From positions 416 through 37,043 of the forward strand of contig DBXK01000048.1 in the NCBI GenBank assembly GCA_002309375.1: a DNA stretch of 36,628 bases, written 5' to 3'. This document shows, in pieces, positions 7,498-14,342 of the stretch. A program made the position numbers and the translations under genes. Under the pieces are notes generated by a model. The model was given only the letters and a program-made list of their open reading frames with translations, did not search any database and was not told the DNA's origin. Position 1 is the first letter of the stretch; every line of letters starts with the position of its first letter. This stretch comes from Christensenella sp. UBA1214 (lineage in GTDB: Bacteria > Bacillota > Clostridia > Christensenellales > CAG-138).

Positions 7498-7526
7498 GGA
7501 AAGGACTGCCTAAGCAGTCCTTTTCC
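7498..7526 (+). terminator. Terminator of the 6618 lipoprotein
   Basis: AAAGGACTGC (7500-7509), loop CTAA, GCAGTCCTTTTCC. The 24 bases 7501-7524 differ at one position from 6231-6254. Confidence 0.9.
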
Positions 7527-7593
7527 TTTTGAATATCGGTTTTTCATCCGTTCTCTGCGGCTGTTGTTAAAGCACGGATAAAACGATGTTTGT

Positions 7594-8694
7594 TCAATGA
7601 AGCAGATGCTTCGCCGCATACCCCGCGGCGGCAAATGCCAGCACGCACAACACCAGCGCAAGAGCAAGGATCCTTTTCCGGCGGTTCTTTTTATCCCCGC
7701 TGCCTGCCGAAAGGAAGCCCTCCGAGACCGCATTCAAAACACCGTTCAGGCCTTTTGAAACAAGGTCCGAGCCCATTATCAGAAGCGAAAGCAGCGTAAA
7801 CACGAAAGCGTAACCGATCAGCAGTTTCCATGAAAGCCCGGCAACAAATCGGTTCAGTATCAGGGTGATCGGCCTGTGGATCAGATAAACGGCAAGCGAG
7901 TTTTTCCCGGCTTTGGTAAGGATCGGTATCCTTCGGTCCGTTCCCAAAAACATTATGCCGATTATCACAAGCGACGCGACGGCAATGATCGCAGCCCTGA
8001 TCAGAGCATGCATGGCCGCACCGTCACTATATGCATTGAACAGGAAATCCCTTTCCGCCGGATGCAGGAAGCGTTTTGCTGCCGCAGCGATCAGCCCGCC
8101 CGCAATGAGCAGCCCGATGCCGATCGGAATACTGGAGCTTGCTGCTTTTGTCTTAATGCCTTCGGCCTTTTCCTTCGACAGAAAATAACCGGCGAGGAAG
8201 AACGGATAAAGCGAAATTATCCTCGCGAAAGCAAAGCTGTTGTTGATATCCTTCCAGAAGCCTGCGAGAAAAGCAGCCAGCAAAGCGATCGGGACGGCTC
8301 CGCGGACCTTGGAAAAATACGGAGTTGCGAGCCTCCACACGATAAGCGCCGGTAAATACCATGCGGAATAATAGGGGGTTACGAGCTTCAGCTCCCTGCC
8401 CATTGCAAACGCCATCACAAGATGCACCGCTGTGAGCAGCAGAAATGCCGTAAACAGTTTAAAGAGCGAGTCTGCACTTCTCGAATTCCTGCTTTTGCTG
8501 AAAAAACCGGAAACAAAAACGAACGCAGGCATATGGAAAAAGTAGATGCTGTCGACGATTATGTCGATCGTCCGCTTGCTCTGAAAAGCATAAAGACAGT
8601 GCGCAAAAACAACCAGAGCGATCAAAAAGCCCTTAATGTTGTCCCAATACGCACTGCGCTGTTTTGATAAGCCTAAAGCTCCTGCTGTTTTCAT
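7594..8694 (-). CDS. Acyltransferase 3 family integral membrane protein
   Basis: A 366-aa polytopic membrane protein with about 10 hydrophobic segments. The N-terminus (YWDNIKGFLIALVVFAHCLY, with the conserved R/K-G...H pattern of the family) carries the putative catalytic His in VVFAH; FFHMPAFVFVSGFFS is the second conserved block. Members (OafA/WecH/NRG-3 type) transfer acyl groups, usually acetyl, to sugars or other surface molecules; the substrate cannot be told here. The start is supported by GAGGTG 6 nt upstream of ATG. It lies 52 bp after the YitT stop on the same strand with no terminator seen between, so it is probably the third gene of the DUF4364-YitT transcript. A short Lys/Arg tail follows the last membrane segments. 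Confidence 0.88.
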   Translation of the reverse strand: MKTAGALGLSKQRSAYWDNIKGFLIALVVFAHCLYAFQSKRTIDIIVDSIYFFHMPAFVFVSGFFSKSRNSRSADSLFKLFTAFLLLTAVHLVMAFAMGRELKLVTPYYSAWYLPALIVWRLATPYFSKVRGAVPIALLAAFLAGFWKDINNSFAFARIISLYPFFLAGYFLSKEKAEGIKTKAASSSIPIGIGLLIAGGLIAAAAKRFLHPAERDFLFNAYSDGAAMHALIRAAIIAVASLVIIGIMFLGTDRRIPILTKAGKNSLAVYLIHRPITLILNRFVAGLSWKLLIGYAFVFTLLSLLIMGSDLVSKGLNGVLNAVSEGFLSAGSGDKKNRRKRILALALVLCVLAFAAAGYAAKHLLH

Positions 8695-8746
8695 AACAAC
8701 ACCTCTGTTCGGGTCGGTTATTCTCCCTTTTGTTTTTGAATCGCCG

Positions 8747-9682
8747 TCAGTTCATCGCAGCGAAGCCGCGGCCGACGACCTCCTTGGTCTCCACGATCGA
8801 GAAGAGGGCCTTTTTGTCGAGCTTGCGGACGATGGATTTTAGCTTCGCAAGCTCGGTGGTCTTGACGATGCAGTAAACGATCTTCCTCGGCTGGCCGGTG
8901 TAGGCGCCTTCGCCGTCGAGATAAGTCACGCCGCGGTGCATCTCGTTGAGGACGTGCGGCGCGATCTCCTCCCATTTTTCGCTGATGATGAAGACGGTCA
9001 TGTTGCGGTTGAAGCCGTTCATGCCGTAATTGAAGGCGGTGTTCGCGATAAAGGTCGCAAGCATCGAGAAGAGCGCCGGGCGCACGCCGTAGAAGAAGCC
9101 GAGGGCCGTCATGATGATCAGGTTATAGCCGATATTGAAGGTCCCCATCTGGATCGAAAAGCGGCGGGAAAGGATCACGGACAGCACGTCCATGCCGCCG
9201 AGGGTCGCGCCGCGCTTGACGACCGGAACGCCGAGGACGCCCATCAGCGCCGCGCCGACGATCATCGAGAGCATTTCGGAATTTTCGCCGAGGTCGATGC
9301 GGAAATCCGCAACGAACGGGATCGCGAAAAAAAGCGAGTAAAGCAGCGTTGCGCTGCCGCTGAAGATGATGAATTTCAGATTGACGTGCTTGAGACCGAT
9401 CAGGCAGATCGGCAGGTTCAGCGCGATCAGCGGAACGAAGCGCGGGATACCCGTCACATACTGCACGAGCATCGCGATACCGGTCACGCCGCCCGAAAGG
9501 AAATGATGCGGCGTATAGAAGGCGCTGATCACAAGGCACTGCAGGAAGCAGGTCACGATGATCATCAGCATCGTGATCGTGTCCTCCTTCGGATTGAATT
9601 TCGGGTCGAAGGGATTGAACGGTTTCTTCTCCTTCTCCTTCTTCGGCTCAGAGGGCCTGATACTCTTCATCATTGCGCTCAT
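8747..9682 (-). CDS. YitT family membrane protein (DUF161 + DUF2179)
   Basis: A 311-aa protein with a cytoplasmic Lys/Glu-rich N-terminus (KKEKEKKPFNPFDPK), then five to six membrane segments of the YitT/DUF161 type (SGGVTGIAMLVQYVTGIP, LGGMDVLSVIL, FFYGVRPALFSM), and a C-terminal soluble DUF2179 domain (MTVFIISEKWEEIAPHVLNEMHRGVTYLDGEGAYTG, given in pieces, to KEVVGRGFAAMN). The biochemical role of the family is not established; a transporter-like role is proposed. GGGAGGAG precedes ATG 9682 by 7 nt. The start overlaps the DUF4364 stop (ATGA at 9682-9679), so the two are translationally coupled. Confidence 0.93.
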   Translation of the reverse strand: MSAMMKSIRPSEPKKEKEKKPFNPFDPKFNPKEDTITMLMIIVTCFLQCLVISAFYTPHHFLSGGVTGIAMLVQYVTGIPRFVPLIALNLPICLIGLKHVNLKFIIFSGSATLLYSLFFAIPFVADFRIDLGENSEMLSMIVGAALMGVLGVPVVKRGATLGGMDVLSVILSRRFSIQMGTFNIGYNLIIMTALGFFYGVRPALFSMLATFIANTAFNYGMNGFNRNMTVFIISEKWEEIAPHVLNEMHRGVTYLDGEGAYTGQPRKIVYCIVKTTELAKLKSIVRKLDKKALFSIVETKEVVGRGFAAMN

Positions 9683-10239
9683 TCGGTCTCCTCCCCCGTC
9701 TTTTCTTCGGTTTCCTCCTGCGTCAGGGCAAGAAGGGTATCGAGGTATAGCTTTTGATTGACCTTATCCCACTGCCTTGTGGCGATTCGGGTGTACTTCG
9801 CGGAAGGCAGCTTGATGCGGATCTCGAAGAAGGCGTCCCCGTTTTCTACGAGGGCGAGCGAGGTCTCGTAATTGCCGTCGCTGAGGCAGCGCGTCTCCGC
9901 CTGGGAAGTGTTCTCCCGACGGAAATCGTCGATCTTCTTTTCGATATAGGCGGCGATGCTCTCGCGCAGGGATTTCGGAAGGGTGCTGCCGAAAAGGCTC
10001 ACAACCTCCTCGCCGCGCTTTGAAAGCACGATCGTCCGGCGCTTGTAAGCCGGGATCGTCGCAAGGCATGAATTCTGCTCGAGGTCGATGATGTGCTGCG
10101 CGATCGCCATATAATCCTCGAAGCCGTTTTCATACATCACGGTCACGATCTGCTCCATCGAAAGCGGGATCCCCGCCTTTTCGAGGGCAAAAAGGATCAT
10201 CAGCTTCTCTTTATCGCTGCCGTTTGAAAAAAAGGCCAT
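9679..10239 (-). CDS. DUF4364 family winged-helix-like protein
   Basis: A 186-aa cytoplasmic protein of the clostridial DUF4364 family. The N-terminal half (DKEKLMILFALEKAGIPLSMEQI, ENGFEDYMAIAQHIIDLEQ, YKRRTIVLSKRGEEVVSLF) follows the order of a winged-helix DNA-binding domain; the C-terminal half is a beta-rich domain with YTRIATRQWDKVNQKLY, and the tail is acidic (EETEEKTGEETE). A transcriptional role is proposed for the family, not shown. ATG 10239 is chosen because GGAGGGG lies 8 nt upstream; the longer frame from 10287 has no ribosome site. It is the first gene of a three-gene operon with YitT and the acyltransferase. A TATAAT lies upstream (complement of 10317-10322) with a poor -35. 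Confidence 0.88.
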   Translation of the reverse strand: MAFFSNGSDKEKLMILFALEKAGIPLSMEQIVTVMYENGFEDYMAIAQHIIDLEQNSCLATIPAYKRRTIVLSKRGEEVVSLFGSTLPKSLRESIAAYIEKKIDDFRRENTSQAETRCLSDGNYETSLALVENGDAFFEIRIKLPSAKYTRIATRQWDKVNQKLYLDTLLALTQEETEEKTGEETE

Positions 10240-10357
10240 GGAAGTCCCCTCCGGTTCCGGAATCGTTTTTTGGCGGAAATAAAGCATTTTTCGGTTCCGC
10301 CGCCGCTTACCCGACCATTATATCACAGAATGAGCAAAAAAAAAATTGCAAAAGGGG

Positions 10358-10385
10358 TTGCAAATTTAATTTTTTTGTGTATAAT
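10358..10385 (+). promoter_or_regulatory. Promoter of tRNA-Val
   Basis: TTGCAA (10358-10363), 16-bp spacer, TATAAT (10380-10385), 14 bp before the mature tRNA 5' end. Confidence 0.8.
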
Positions 10386-10399
10386 AGTTATCACGCCGT

Positions 10400-10476
10400 G
10401 GGGTTATAGCTCAGCTGGTCAGAGCGCTACGTTGACATCGTAGAGGTCGTTGGTTCGATCCCAACTAATCCCACCA
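10400..10476 (+). tRNA. tRNA-Val (anticodon GAC)
   Basis: Cloverleaf with acceptor GGGGUUA/UAAUCCC, D arm GCUC...GAGC, anticodon stem CUACG/CGUAG with loop UUGACAU (anticodon GAC, codon GUC), T arm GUUGG-UUCGAUC-CCAAC and an encoded CCA at 10474-10476. Confidence 0.95.
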
Positions 10477-10677
10477 AATTCTATCCTGTGGTGTGCGTTA
10501 CGCCTCGATTATAAACCCTCACTTTTACATTAGGGGCTTGAGTCGAAACGCGGAAGGCGCCCCCACTCCCCGGAGTGCTTTTTTTATCGGGGTACCGGAA
10601 CCATTAGCCTTGCACCCGCACCTGTCTATCTTAGACGGGTATTATAAACGGGGCGGACGGCATTACGGGATGGACAT
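10477..10677. other. Spacer between the two tRNA genes
   Basis: Apart from the hairpin terminator at 10564-10585 I see no gene. TATTATAAA at about 10639-10647 may contain the -10 for tRNA-Gln, but I find no convincing -35. Confidence 0.4.
10564..10585 (+). terminator. Terminator after tRNA-Val
   Basis: CACTC (10564-10568), loop CCCG, GAGTG (10573-10577), then C and a seven-T run. Confidence 0.7.
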
Positions 10678-10751
10678 TGCCGAATGGTGTAACGGTAACA
10701 CTAACGACTCTGACTCGTTCATTCCTGGTTCGAATCCAGGTTCGGCAGCCA
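10678..10751 (+). tRNA. tRNA-Gln (anticodon CUG)
   Basis: Acceptor UGCCGAA/UUCGGCA, anticodon stem AACGA/UCGUU with loop CUCUGAC (anticodon CUG, codon CAG), T arm CCUGG-UUCGAAU-CCAGG, discriminator G and encoded CCA at 10749-10751. Confidence 0.93.
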
Positions 10752-10752
10752 G

Positions 10753-10780
10753 AAAAAAGCAGCCTTAAGGCTGCTTTTTT
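10753..10780 (+). terminator. Terminator after tRNA-Gln
   Basis: Perfect palindrome AAGCAGCCTTAAGGCTGCTT (10757-10776) flanked by A and T tracts. Confidence 0.93.
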
Positions 10781-10784
10781 CAAC

Positions 10785-10960
10785 GAAATAAATCCCTGCG
10801 GGATTTGTGAAGTACCCCAAGGGTGTGAAGTACGCCTGCGGCGTGTGAATTGCCTGCGGGCGTGAGGGGCTTTATTTCACTTCACATCCGGCATCGCCGG
10901 ATACTTCACGGCTGCCGCAAGACAGGCACTTCACATCGAGCGCAGCGAGATACTTCACTT
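10785..10960. repeat. GTGAAGT heptamer-hairpin array (inverted double array)
   Basis: Four forward heptamers, GTGAAGT at 10807 and 10825, GTGAATT at 10845 and GTGAGGG at 10862, alternate with small stem-loops: AAATCCC-tgc-GGGATTT (10790-10806), ACCC-caa-GGGT (10814-10824), ACGCC-tgc-GGCGT (10832-10844), and a weaker one at 10852-10861. Then four inverted heptamers ACTTCAC at 10879, 10903, 10928 and 10952, 24-25 bp apart, enclose ATCCGGC-atc-GCCGGAT (10886-10902) and two imperfect hairpins. GAAATAAA (10785-10792) and TTTATTTC (10871-10878) close the left half. It is not CRISPR: repeats are 7 bp and spacers are palindromic. It ends 44 bp before a four-helix-bundle gene. Similar heptamer-hairpin strings occur near such genes in clostridial genomes as far as I recall; their role is not known to me. 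Confidence 0.8.
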
Positions 10961-11004
10961 TTCTGCTTGCTTCAACAACTTATCCGAACCTCATGGAGTG
11001 AAAC

Positions 11005-11370
11005 ATGGCCGAATCAAAACTCAGAACTCTTGCAATGCAGTTTTCCGTTGATACAATCAAATTCTGCGAAACGATAAAGGGGCACTCATCGCTGATCAAT
11101 CAGCTCGAGCGTTCGGCAACTTCTATTGGCGCCAATATCCATGAGGCTAATTATGCACATGGCAAAGCCGATTTTATCGCAAAGCTTCAGATTGCATTGA
11201 AAGAATGCTTCGAAACCGAATACTGGCTCGAATTGTTTGTGAAAGCCGACTTAACGGAACGCGAAGCTGTCAAACCGCTTTATAATCAGTGCGGCACGTT
11301 ACGCAAGCTTCTTGTTTCGTCTGTAAACACGGCAAAAGATAACTTGCACGAAAACAAGTCTGCTGAATAA
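11005..11370 (+). CDS. Four-helix-bundle protein (23S rRNA-IVS / Avd-like)
   Basis: A 121-aa protein matching the four-helix-bundle family (PF05635/TIGR02436): LRTLAMQFSVDTIKFCETIKG, LINQLERSATSIGANIHEAN, FIAKLQIALKECFETEYWLELF and a last helix with LRKLLVSS. Family members are encoded in intervening sequences of 23S rRNA genes or act as Avd in diversity-generating retroelements, where a pentameric basic bundle binds nucleic acid and the reverse transcriptase; most lone copies have no known role. TGGAGTGAAACATG gives a ribosome site at good spacing. The gene is AT-richer than its neighbours and directly follows the heptamer-hairpin array, so array and gene together look like one inserted unit (inference). 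No reverse transcriptase or rRNA is near. The GNAT fusion starts 8 bp after its stop. Confidence 0.88.
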   Translation: MAESKLRTLAMQFSVDTIKFCETIKGHSSLINQLERSATSIGANIHEANYAHGKADFIAKLQIALKECFETEYWLELFVKADLTEREAVKPLYNQCGTLRKLLVSSVNTAKDNLHENKSAE

Positions 11371-11378
11371 AACTTTCC

Positions 11379-12638
11379 ATGCTCATCCTCCCCTACTCCG
11401 ATGAATACCGCGACGACATGATCTTCATGGTGCTTGAGGCCAAGGACGCCCTCGGCCGCATCCCGCGCCTCAATGATGATCTTCTTGACGTGCCCGCGAA
11501 CTACCTCGATCGCGGTGATGCGTTTTTTATCGCCGTCGAGGGCGGCCGCGTCATCGGCTGCGGCGGTTATTCGCACCTCCCGGGTACGGCCGAAGCCTTC
11601 ATTCACAGGCTTTACGTAAAAGCCTCCCGGAAACGCCGCGGCATCGGTACGGCGCTGCTTTCGAAGATCGAAGCTGCCATGCGTGAGAGCGGCGTCACCG
11701 CAGCGCGGGTGCACCTCGGCGAACCGAAGGAGCAGTGGTTCGAATCCTACTCCTTCTATCCGAAGCACGGCTACAAGGAATGTGCGCCGGGATACATGAT
11801 CAAGGAATTAAAGCCGAAGATTACGATCGGCGATACCGTGACTGTCACCGTCGACCGCCCTCTCGGGAGCTTTCATCCGCAGTATAAGGATCTCCGTTAC
11901 ACGGTGAACTACGGTTACATAGAAGGGATCCTCGCCCCGGACGGCGAATGGCAGGACGCCTATATCCTCGGCGTCGATGTGCCGGTCGGGAGTTTTACCG
12001 GAAAGCTCATCGCGCTCATCAACCGCCGCGACGACGTTGAGGAGAAGTGGGTCGTCTGCCCGGAGGATATGTCATTTACAAAGGAAGAGATCGAGGCCGG
12101 GGTCCGCTTTCAGGAGCGGTTCTTCGATTCGGAAGTGATCGTCGCGCCGGATCCCGAACCGGCAAGCATCGAACAAATGAATGTTAAAAGCATTTCCGAT
12201 CCGTTTGAAAAGCAGCGGATCGCACGAATCATCCTCGAGGCGCTGCCCGAATGGTTCGGCATTCCCGAAGCTCGGGAGGACTATATCCGCGTAAGCGCAG
12301 CCCTGCCGTTCTTCGCGGCATACGACGGCGCCTCCCCGATCGGGTTCGTTTGCCTGAAGGAAACGGGCCGGGATACGGCGGAACTGTTCGTGACGGGCGT
12401 TCTGAAGGAATACCACCGCAAAGGCGCCGGCAGGCTGCTCTTTGAAGAAGCGAAGGAGCAGGCAAAGCAAAGCGGTTATTCCTTCCTCCAGGTCAAGACC
12501 GTTCGAATGGGCAGATATAGTGAATACGATGCTACGAACCGTTTCTATCTCGCCATGGGCTTTAAGGAATTCGAAGTCTTCCCCTCGCTTTGGGATGAAG
12601 CCAACCCCTGCCAGATCTATGTGATGTCGCTTTTATAA
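11379..12638 (+). CDS. GNAT - inorganic pyrophosphatase-like - GNAT fusion protein
   Basis: A 419-aa three-domain protein. Residues 1-145 form a GNAT acetyltransferase (FIHRLYVKASRKRRGIGTALL, the acetyl-CoA pyrophosphate loop at 84-91). Residues about 150-253 resemble the class I pyrophosphatase-type module found in clostridial proteins (VTVDRPLGSFHPQYKDLRY, VNYGYIEGILAPDGEWQDAY, VEEKWVVCPEDMSFT). Residues about 265-419 are a second GNAT (FVTGVLKEYHRKGAGRLLF, then NRFYLAMGFKEFE). The middle part keeps the NYGYI and DGE-x-QDAY motifs, but the full set of metal-binding aspartates of soluble PPases is not evident, so catalysis there is uncertain. ATG 11379 has no clear ribosome site and lies only 8 bp after the four-helix-bundle gene, suggesting coupling or an insertion that displaced its native leader. 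Substrates unknown. Confidence 0.8.
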   Translation: MLILPYSDEYRDDMIFMVLEAKDALGRIPRLNDDLLDVPANYLDRGDAFFIAVEGGRVIGCGGYSHLPGTAEAFIHRLYVKASRKRRGIGTALLSKIEAAMRESGVTAARVHLGEPKEQWFESYSFYPKHGYKECAPGYMIKELKPKITIGDTVTVTVDRPLGSFHPQYKDLRYTVNYGYIEGILAPDGEWQDAYILGVDVPVGSFTGKLIALINRRDDVEEKWVVCPEDMSFTKEEIEAGVRFQERFFDSEVIVAPDPEPASIEQMNVKSISDPFEKQRIARIILEALPEWFGIPEAREDYIRVSAALPFFAAYDGASPIGFVCLKETGRDTAELFVTGVLKEYHRKGAGRLLFEEAKEQAKQSGYSFLQVKTVRMGRYSEYDATNRFYLAMGFKEFEVFPSLWDEANPCQIYVMSLL

Positions 12639-12653
12639 CGGAGGTCCAACACC

Positions 12654-13067
12654 ATGCTCATTCTTGCCGCAGTATCTCAGGCCGTGCTTTTTATCTGGTT
12701 TCTCGGCTGCACGGTCACATATAAATGTAAGCGCTTCACCCTTGTCGACGGCATGGGATTAAAAAGCGCGGAGTTCGTCATGCTTTGCCTCTATTCCGCC
12801 GGCGTCGCGCTCTTTTGGCTTTTCCCGTTCGGCAAATGGGTGCTTTTGGGCATTCTCGCGTTCTGGTTCGCCGTCCAGTTTCTCTGCCACTGGCGCTATA
12901 CGCTCTTCGGCGCAAGCGAAGCCAAGCTCAGGGGATACAACGAATGCTTCGAAGGAACTCTGCGGATCTTTCCGAAAAGCGATACCAGGCTTGTGCCGGA
13001 TCTTTATCATATCGTTTTGCACGCGCTGATCCTTTTGAATATCTTCCTCTGCGTTTTTTACAGATAA
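12654..13067 (+). CDS. Small integral membrane protein
   Basis: Hydrophobic protein of 137 aa with likely membrane segments at about 2-20, 40-60, 62-82 and 115-136, the last reaching the C-terminus (ALILLNIFLCVFYR). A loop (RYTLFGASEAKLRGYNECFEGTLRIFPKS, in pieces) carries most charged residues. I do not recognise the family. CGGAGGT lies 9 nt upstream of ATG, and the gene starts 15 bp after the GNAT fusion, so the two are co-transcribed. A terminator follows. Confidence 0.75.
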   Translation: MLILAAVSQAVLFIWFLGCTVTYKCKRFTLVDGMGLKSAEFVMLCLYSAGVALFWLFPFGKWVLLGILAFWFAVQFLCHWRYTLFGASEAKLRGYNECFEGTLRIFPKSDTRLVPDLYHIVLHALILLNIFLCVFYR

Positions 13068-13091
13068 ACAAAGGCTTTTTTGCATCACTCG

Positions 13092-13116
13092 GCTGCGTTC
13101 TGCGCAGCTTTTTTAT
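13092..13116 (+). terminator. Terminator of the GNAT-fusion operon
   Basis: GCTGCG (13092-13097) / CGCAGC (13103-13108) stem with TTCTG loop and TTTTTT tail. Confidence 0.85.
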
Positions 13117-13156
13117 TTTTCGCGAAAATATATTATTGTTTTTCGATAATTTATGC

Positions 13157-13185
13157 TTGACAAACGTAAATCCGCCCTGTATAAT
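13157..13185 (+). promoter_or_regulatory. Consensus promoter of the DUF2975-HTH operon
   Basis: TTGACA (13157-13162), 17-bp spacer, TATAAT (13180-13185). Confidence 0.93.
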
Positions 13186-13196
13186 AGCGCCAGAAG

Positions 13197-13213
13197 TTAA
13201 CGATAATCGTTAA
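13197..13213. promoter_or_regulatory. Candidate operator palindrome at the transcription start
   Basis: TTAACGAT-A-ATCGTTAA is a perfect 17-bp palindrome starting about 5 bp after the expected transcription start. The HTH protein encoded second in the operon is the obvious candidate binder. Confidence 0.6.
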
Positions 13214-13244
13214 TTAATTAATGAAACAACAAGGAGATACCACT

Positions 13245-13877
13245 ATGGAAACCAACATCAAAGTCATCAAGAAGGATGATTACACCGTCATGAAGACGGC
13301 AACCGTCGTCGACAGGATCCTCAAGATCCTCCGCGGCTTCGCGATCGCGGGCATGGCCGTCGCAGTGATCTTCATGATCCTGACCGCCTTCCTCGGCGAA
13401 AAGATCATCGCCGACGCTTCCGAGATCAGCTTCAGCGGCATGGAGATCAAGCTCGCCGGCGAACGCTCGGTCTATCTCAACACTCCCTGGGCGATCGGCT
13501 CCGTTTTCGCAAGCCTTGCCGCGGTGCTTATCAGCTGCGGCGCCGCTTTCTTCGTCATCAACGCGCTGCGCAGTATCCTCTCCTCCATGAAGGAGGGCGA
13601 AGTTTTCGCGGAGGGCGTCTCGAAGAAGGTCCGCAATCTCGGCACCGCCGTGCTCGTCGGCGGCGGCCTTGCGGAGATTGCCTTCAGGATCAGCGACATC
13701 ATCGAGATGAAAGCCTATAACTGGGACGTTATCCTCAACAGCTCCGTCATCTCGAAGACCGGCTACGGCACCCGGATCAGCTTATGGTTCGTGATCGCCG
13801 CGCTCGTCATCTACTTCCTTTCCTTCATCTTCCGCTGCGGCGAAAGGCTCCAGAAGGAATCCGACGAGACCCTGTAA
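13245..13877 (+). CDS. DUF2975 family membrane protein
   Basis: A 210-aa membrane protein with four hydrophobic segments at about 28-53, 80-105, 132-150 and 180-200 and a soluble stretch between the first two. The C-terminus FRCGERLQKESDETL and the arrangement RILKILRG...AIAGMAVAVIFMIL, in pieces, fit DUF2975. Family members are usually paired with a small YozG-type HTH regulator encoded just downstream, as here. Their biochemical role is unknown; a membrane sensor that controls the HTH partner is a common guess. ATG 13245 is preferred over 13221 because AAGGAGA lies 8 nt upstream. GTAAGGAGGAG at its end supplies the next ribosome site. Confidence 0.85.
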   Translation: METNIKVIKKDDYTVMKTATVVDRILKILRGFAIAGMAVAVIFMILTAFLGEKIIADASEISFSGMEIKLAGERSVYLNTPWAIGSVFASLAAVLISCGAAFFVINALRSILSSMKEGEVFAEGVSKKVRNLGTAVLVGGGLAEIAFRISDIIEMKAYNWDVILNSSVISKTGYGTRISLWFVIAALVIYFLSFIFRCGERLQKESDETL

Positions 13878-13886
13878 GGAGGAGTT

Positions 13887-14153
13887 ATGGGCAAGATCAT
13901 CCTGCGGCTCGACCGCGTCATGGCGGATCGGAAGATCAGCCTCAAGGAGCTCTCCGAAAGGGTCGGCGTCACGAACGTCAACCTTTCGAAGATGAAGACC
14001 GGCAAGATCAGCGCAGTTCGCTTTTCAACGCTCGAAGCGCTCTGCGAAGCGCTGAACTGCCAGCCCGGGGACATCCTCGAATACGATCCGAATCAAAAGG
14101 GCGAATCGGACGAAGCTGCCGAAGCAGTCCGCTCCGCGCTCCGGGGTCTGTAA
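13887..14153 (+). CDS. Cro/C1-type HTH regulator (YozG-like), partner of DUF2975
   Basis: An 88-aa protein: MGKIILRLDRVMADRKISLK, ELSERVGVTNVNLSKMKTGK, ISAVRFSTLEALCEALNCQPGDILEY (in pieces) is a complete five-helix HTH_26 domain at residues 3-68, followed by an acidic tail. AAGGAGGAG precedes ATG by 5 nt. It is co-transcribed with the DUF2975 membrane protein and may bind the TTAACGAT palindrome at the operon start (inference). Confidence 0.92.
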   Translation: MGKIILRLDRVMADRKISLKELSERVGVTNVNLSKMKTGKISAVRFSTLEALCEALNCQPGDILEYDPNQKGESDEAAEAVRSALRGL

Positions 14154-14168
14154 ACGAATCGGCACCTG

Positions 14169-14197
14169 CCGCCGCCTAAAAAGCGGCGGTCTTTTTT
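14169..14197 (+). terminator. Terminator of the DUF2975-HTH operon
   Basis: CCGCCGC (14169-14175) / GCGGCGG (14183-14189), then TCTTTTTT. Confidence 0.92.
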
Positions 14198-14235
14198 ATC
14201 TGTGCAATATATTGCGTCTTCCCTCTCTCCCGGTG

Positions 14236-14264
14236 TTGACAACGGCACAAAGCGGGCGTAAAAT
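14236..14264 (+). promoter_or_regulatory. Promoter of the marR-ABC exporter operon
   Basis: TTGACA (14236-14241), 17-bp spacer, TAAAAT (14259-14264). Confidence 0.88.
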
Positions 14265-14303
14265 GTTAAGTGCTTAATTATTAAGCCGTTAACTGTTAAG
14301 TGA
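14264..14303. promoter_or_regulatory. Candidate MarR operator
   Basis: TGTTAAGTG occurs twice (14264-14272 and 14294-14302, 30 bp apart, three helical turns), and between them lies the perfect palindrome CTTAAT-T-ATTAAG (14273-14285). The block covers the expected transcription start, as for an autorepressing MarR protein. Confidence 0.65.
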
Positions 14304-14342
14304 TTTAGATTTATCGGGCCGATCCGATGAAAGGAGAAGCGA

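Noticed and set aside
10493..10768. 91-aa open frame over the tRNA region
   Set aside because: It runs through the tRNA-Val terminator and the whole of tRNA-Gln; no ribosome site.
10785..10960. CRISPR array
   Set aside because: Repeats are only 7 bp, spacers are 10-18 bp and palindromic, orientation switches midway, and no cas gene is near.
10785..11370. Diversity-generating retroelement with an Avd gene
   Set aside because: No reverse transcriptase, template repeat or variable-repeat target gene is present nearby.
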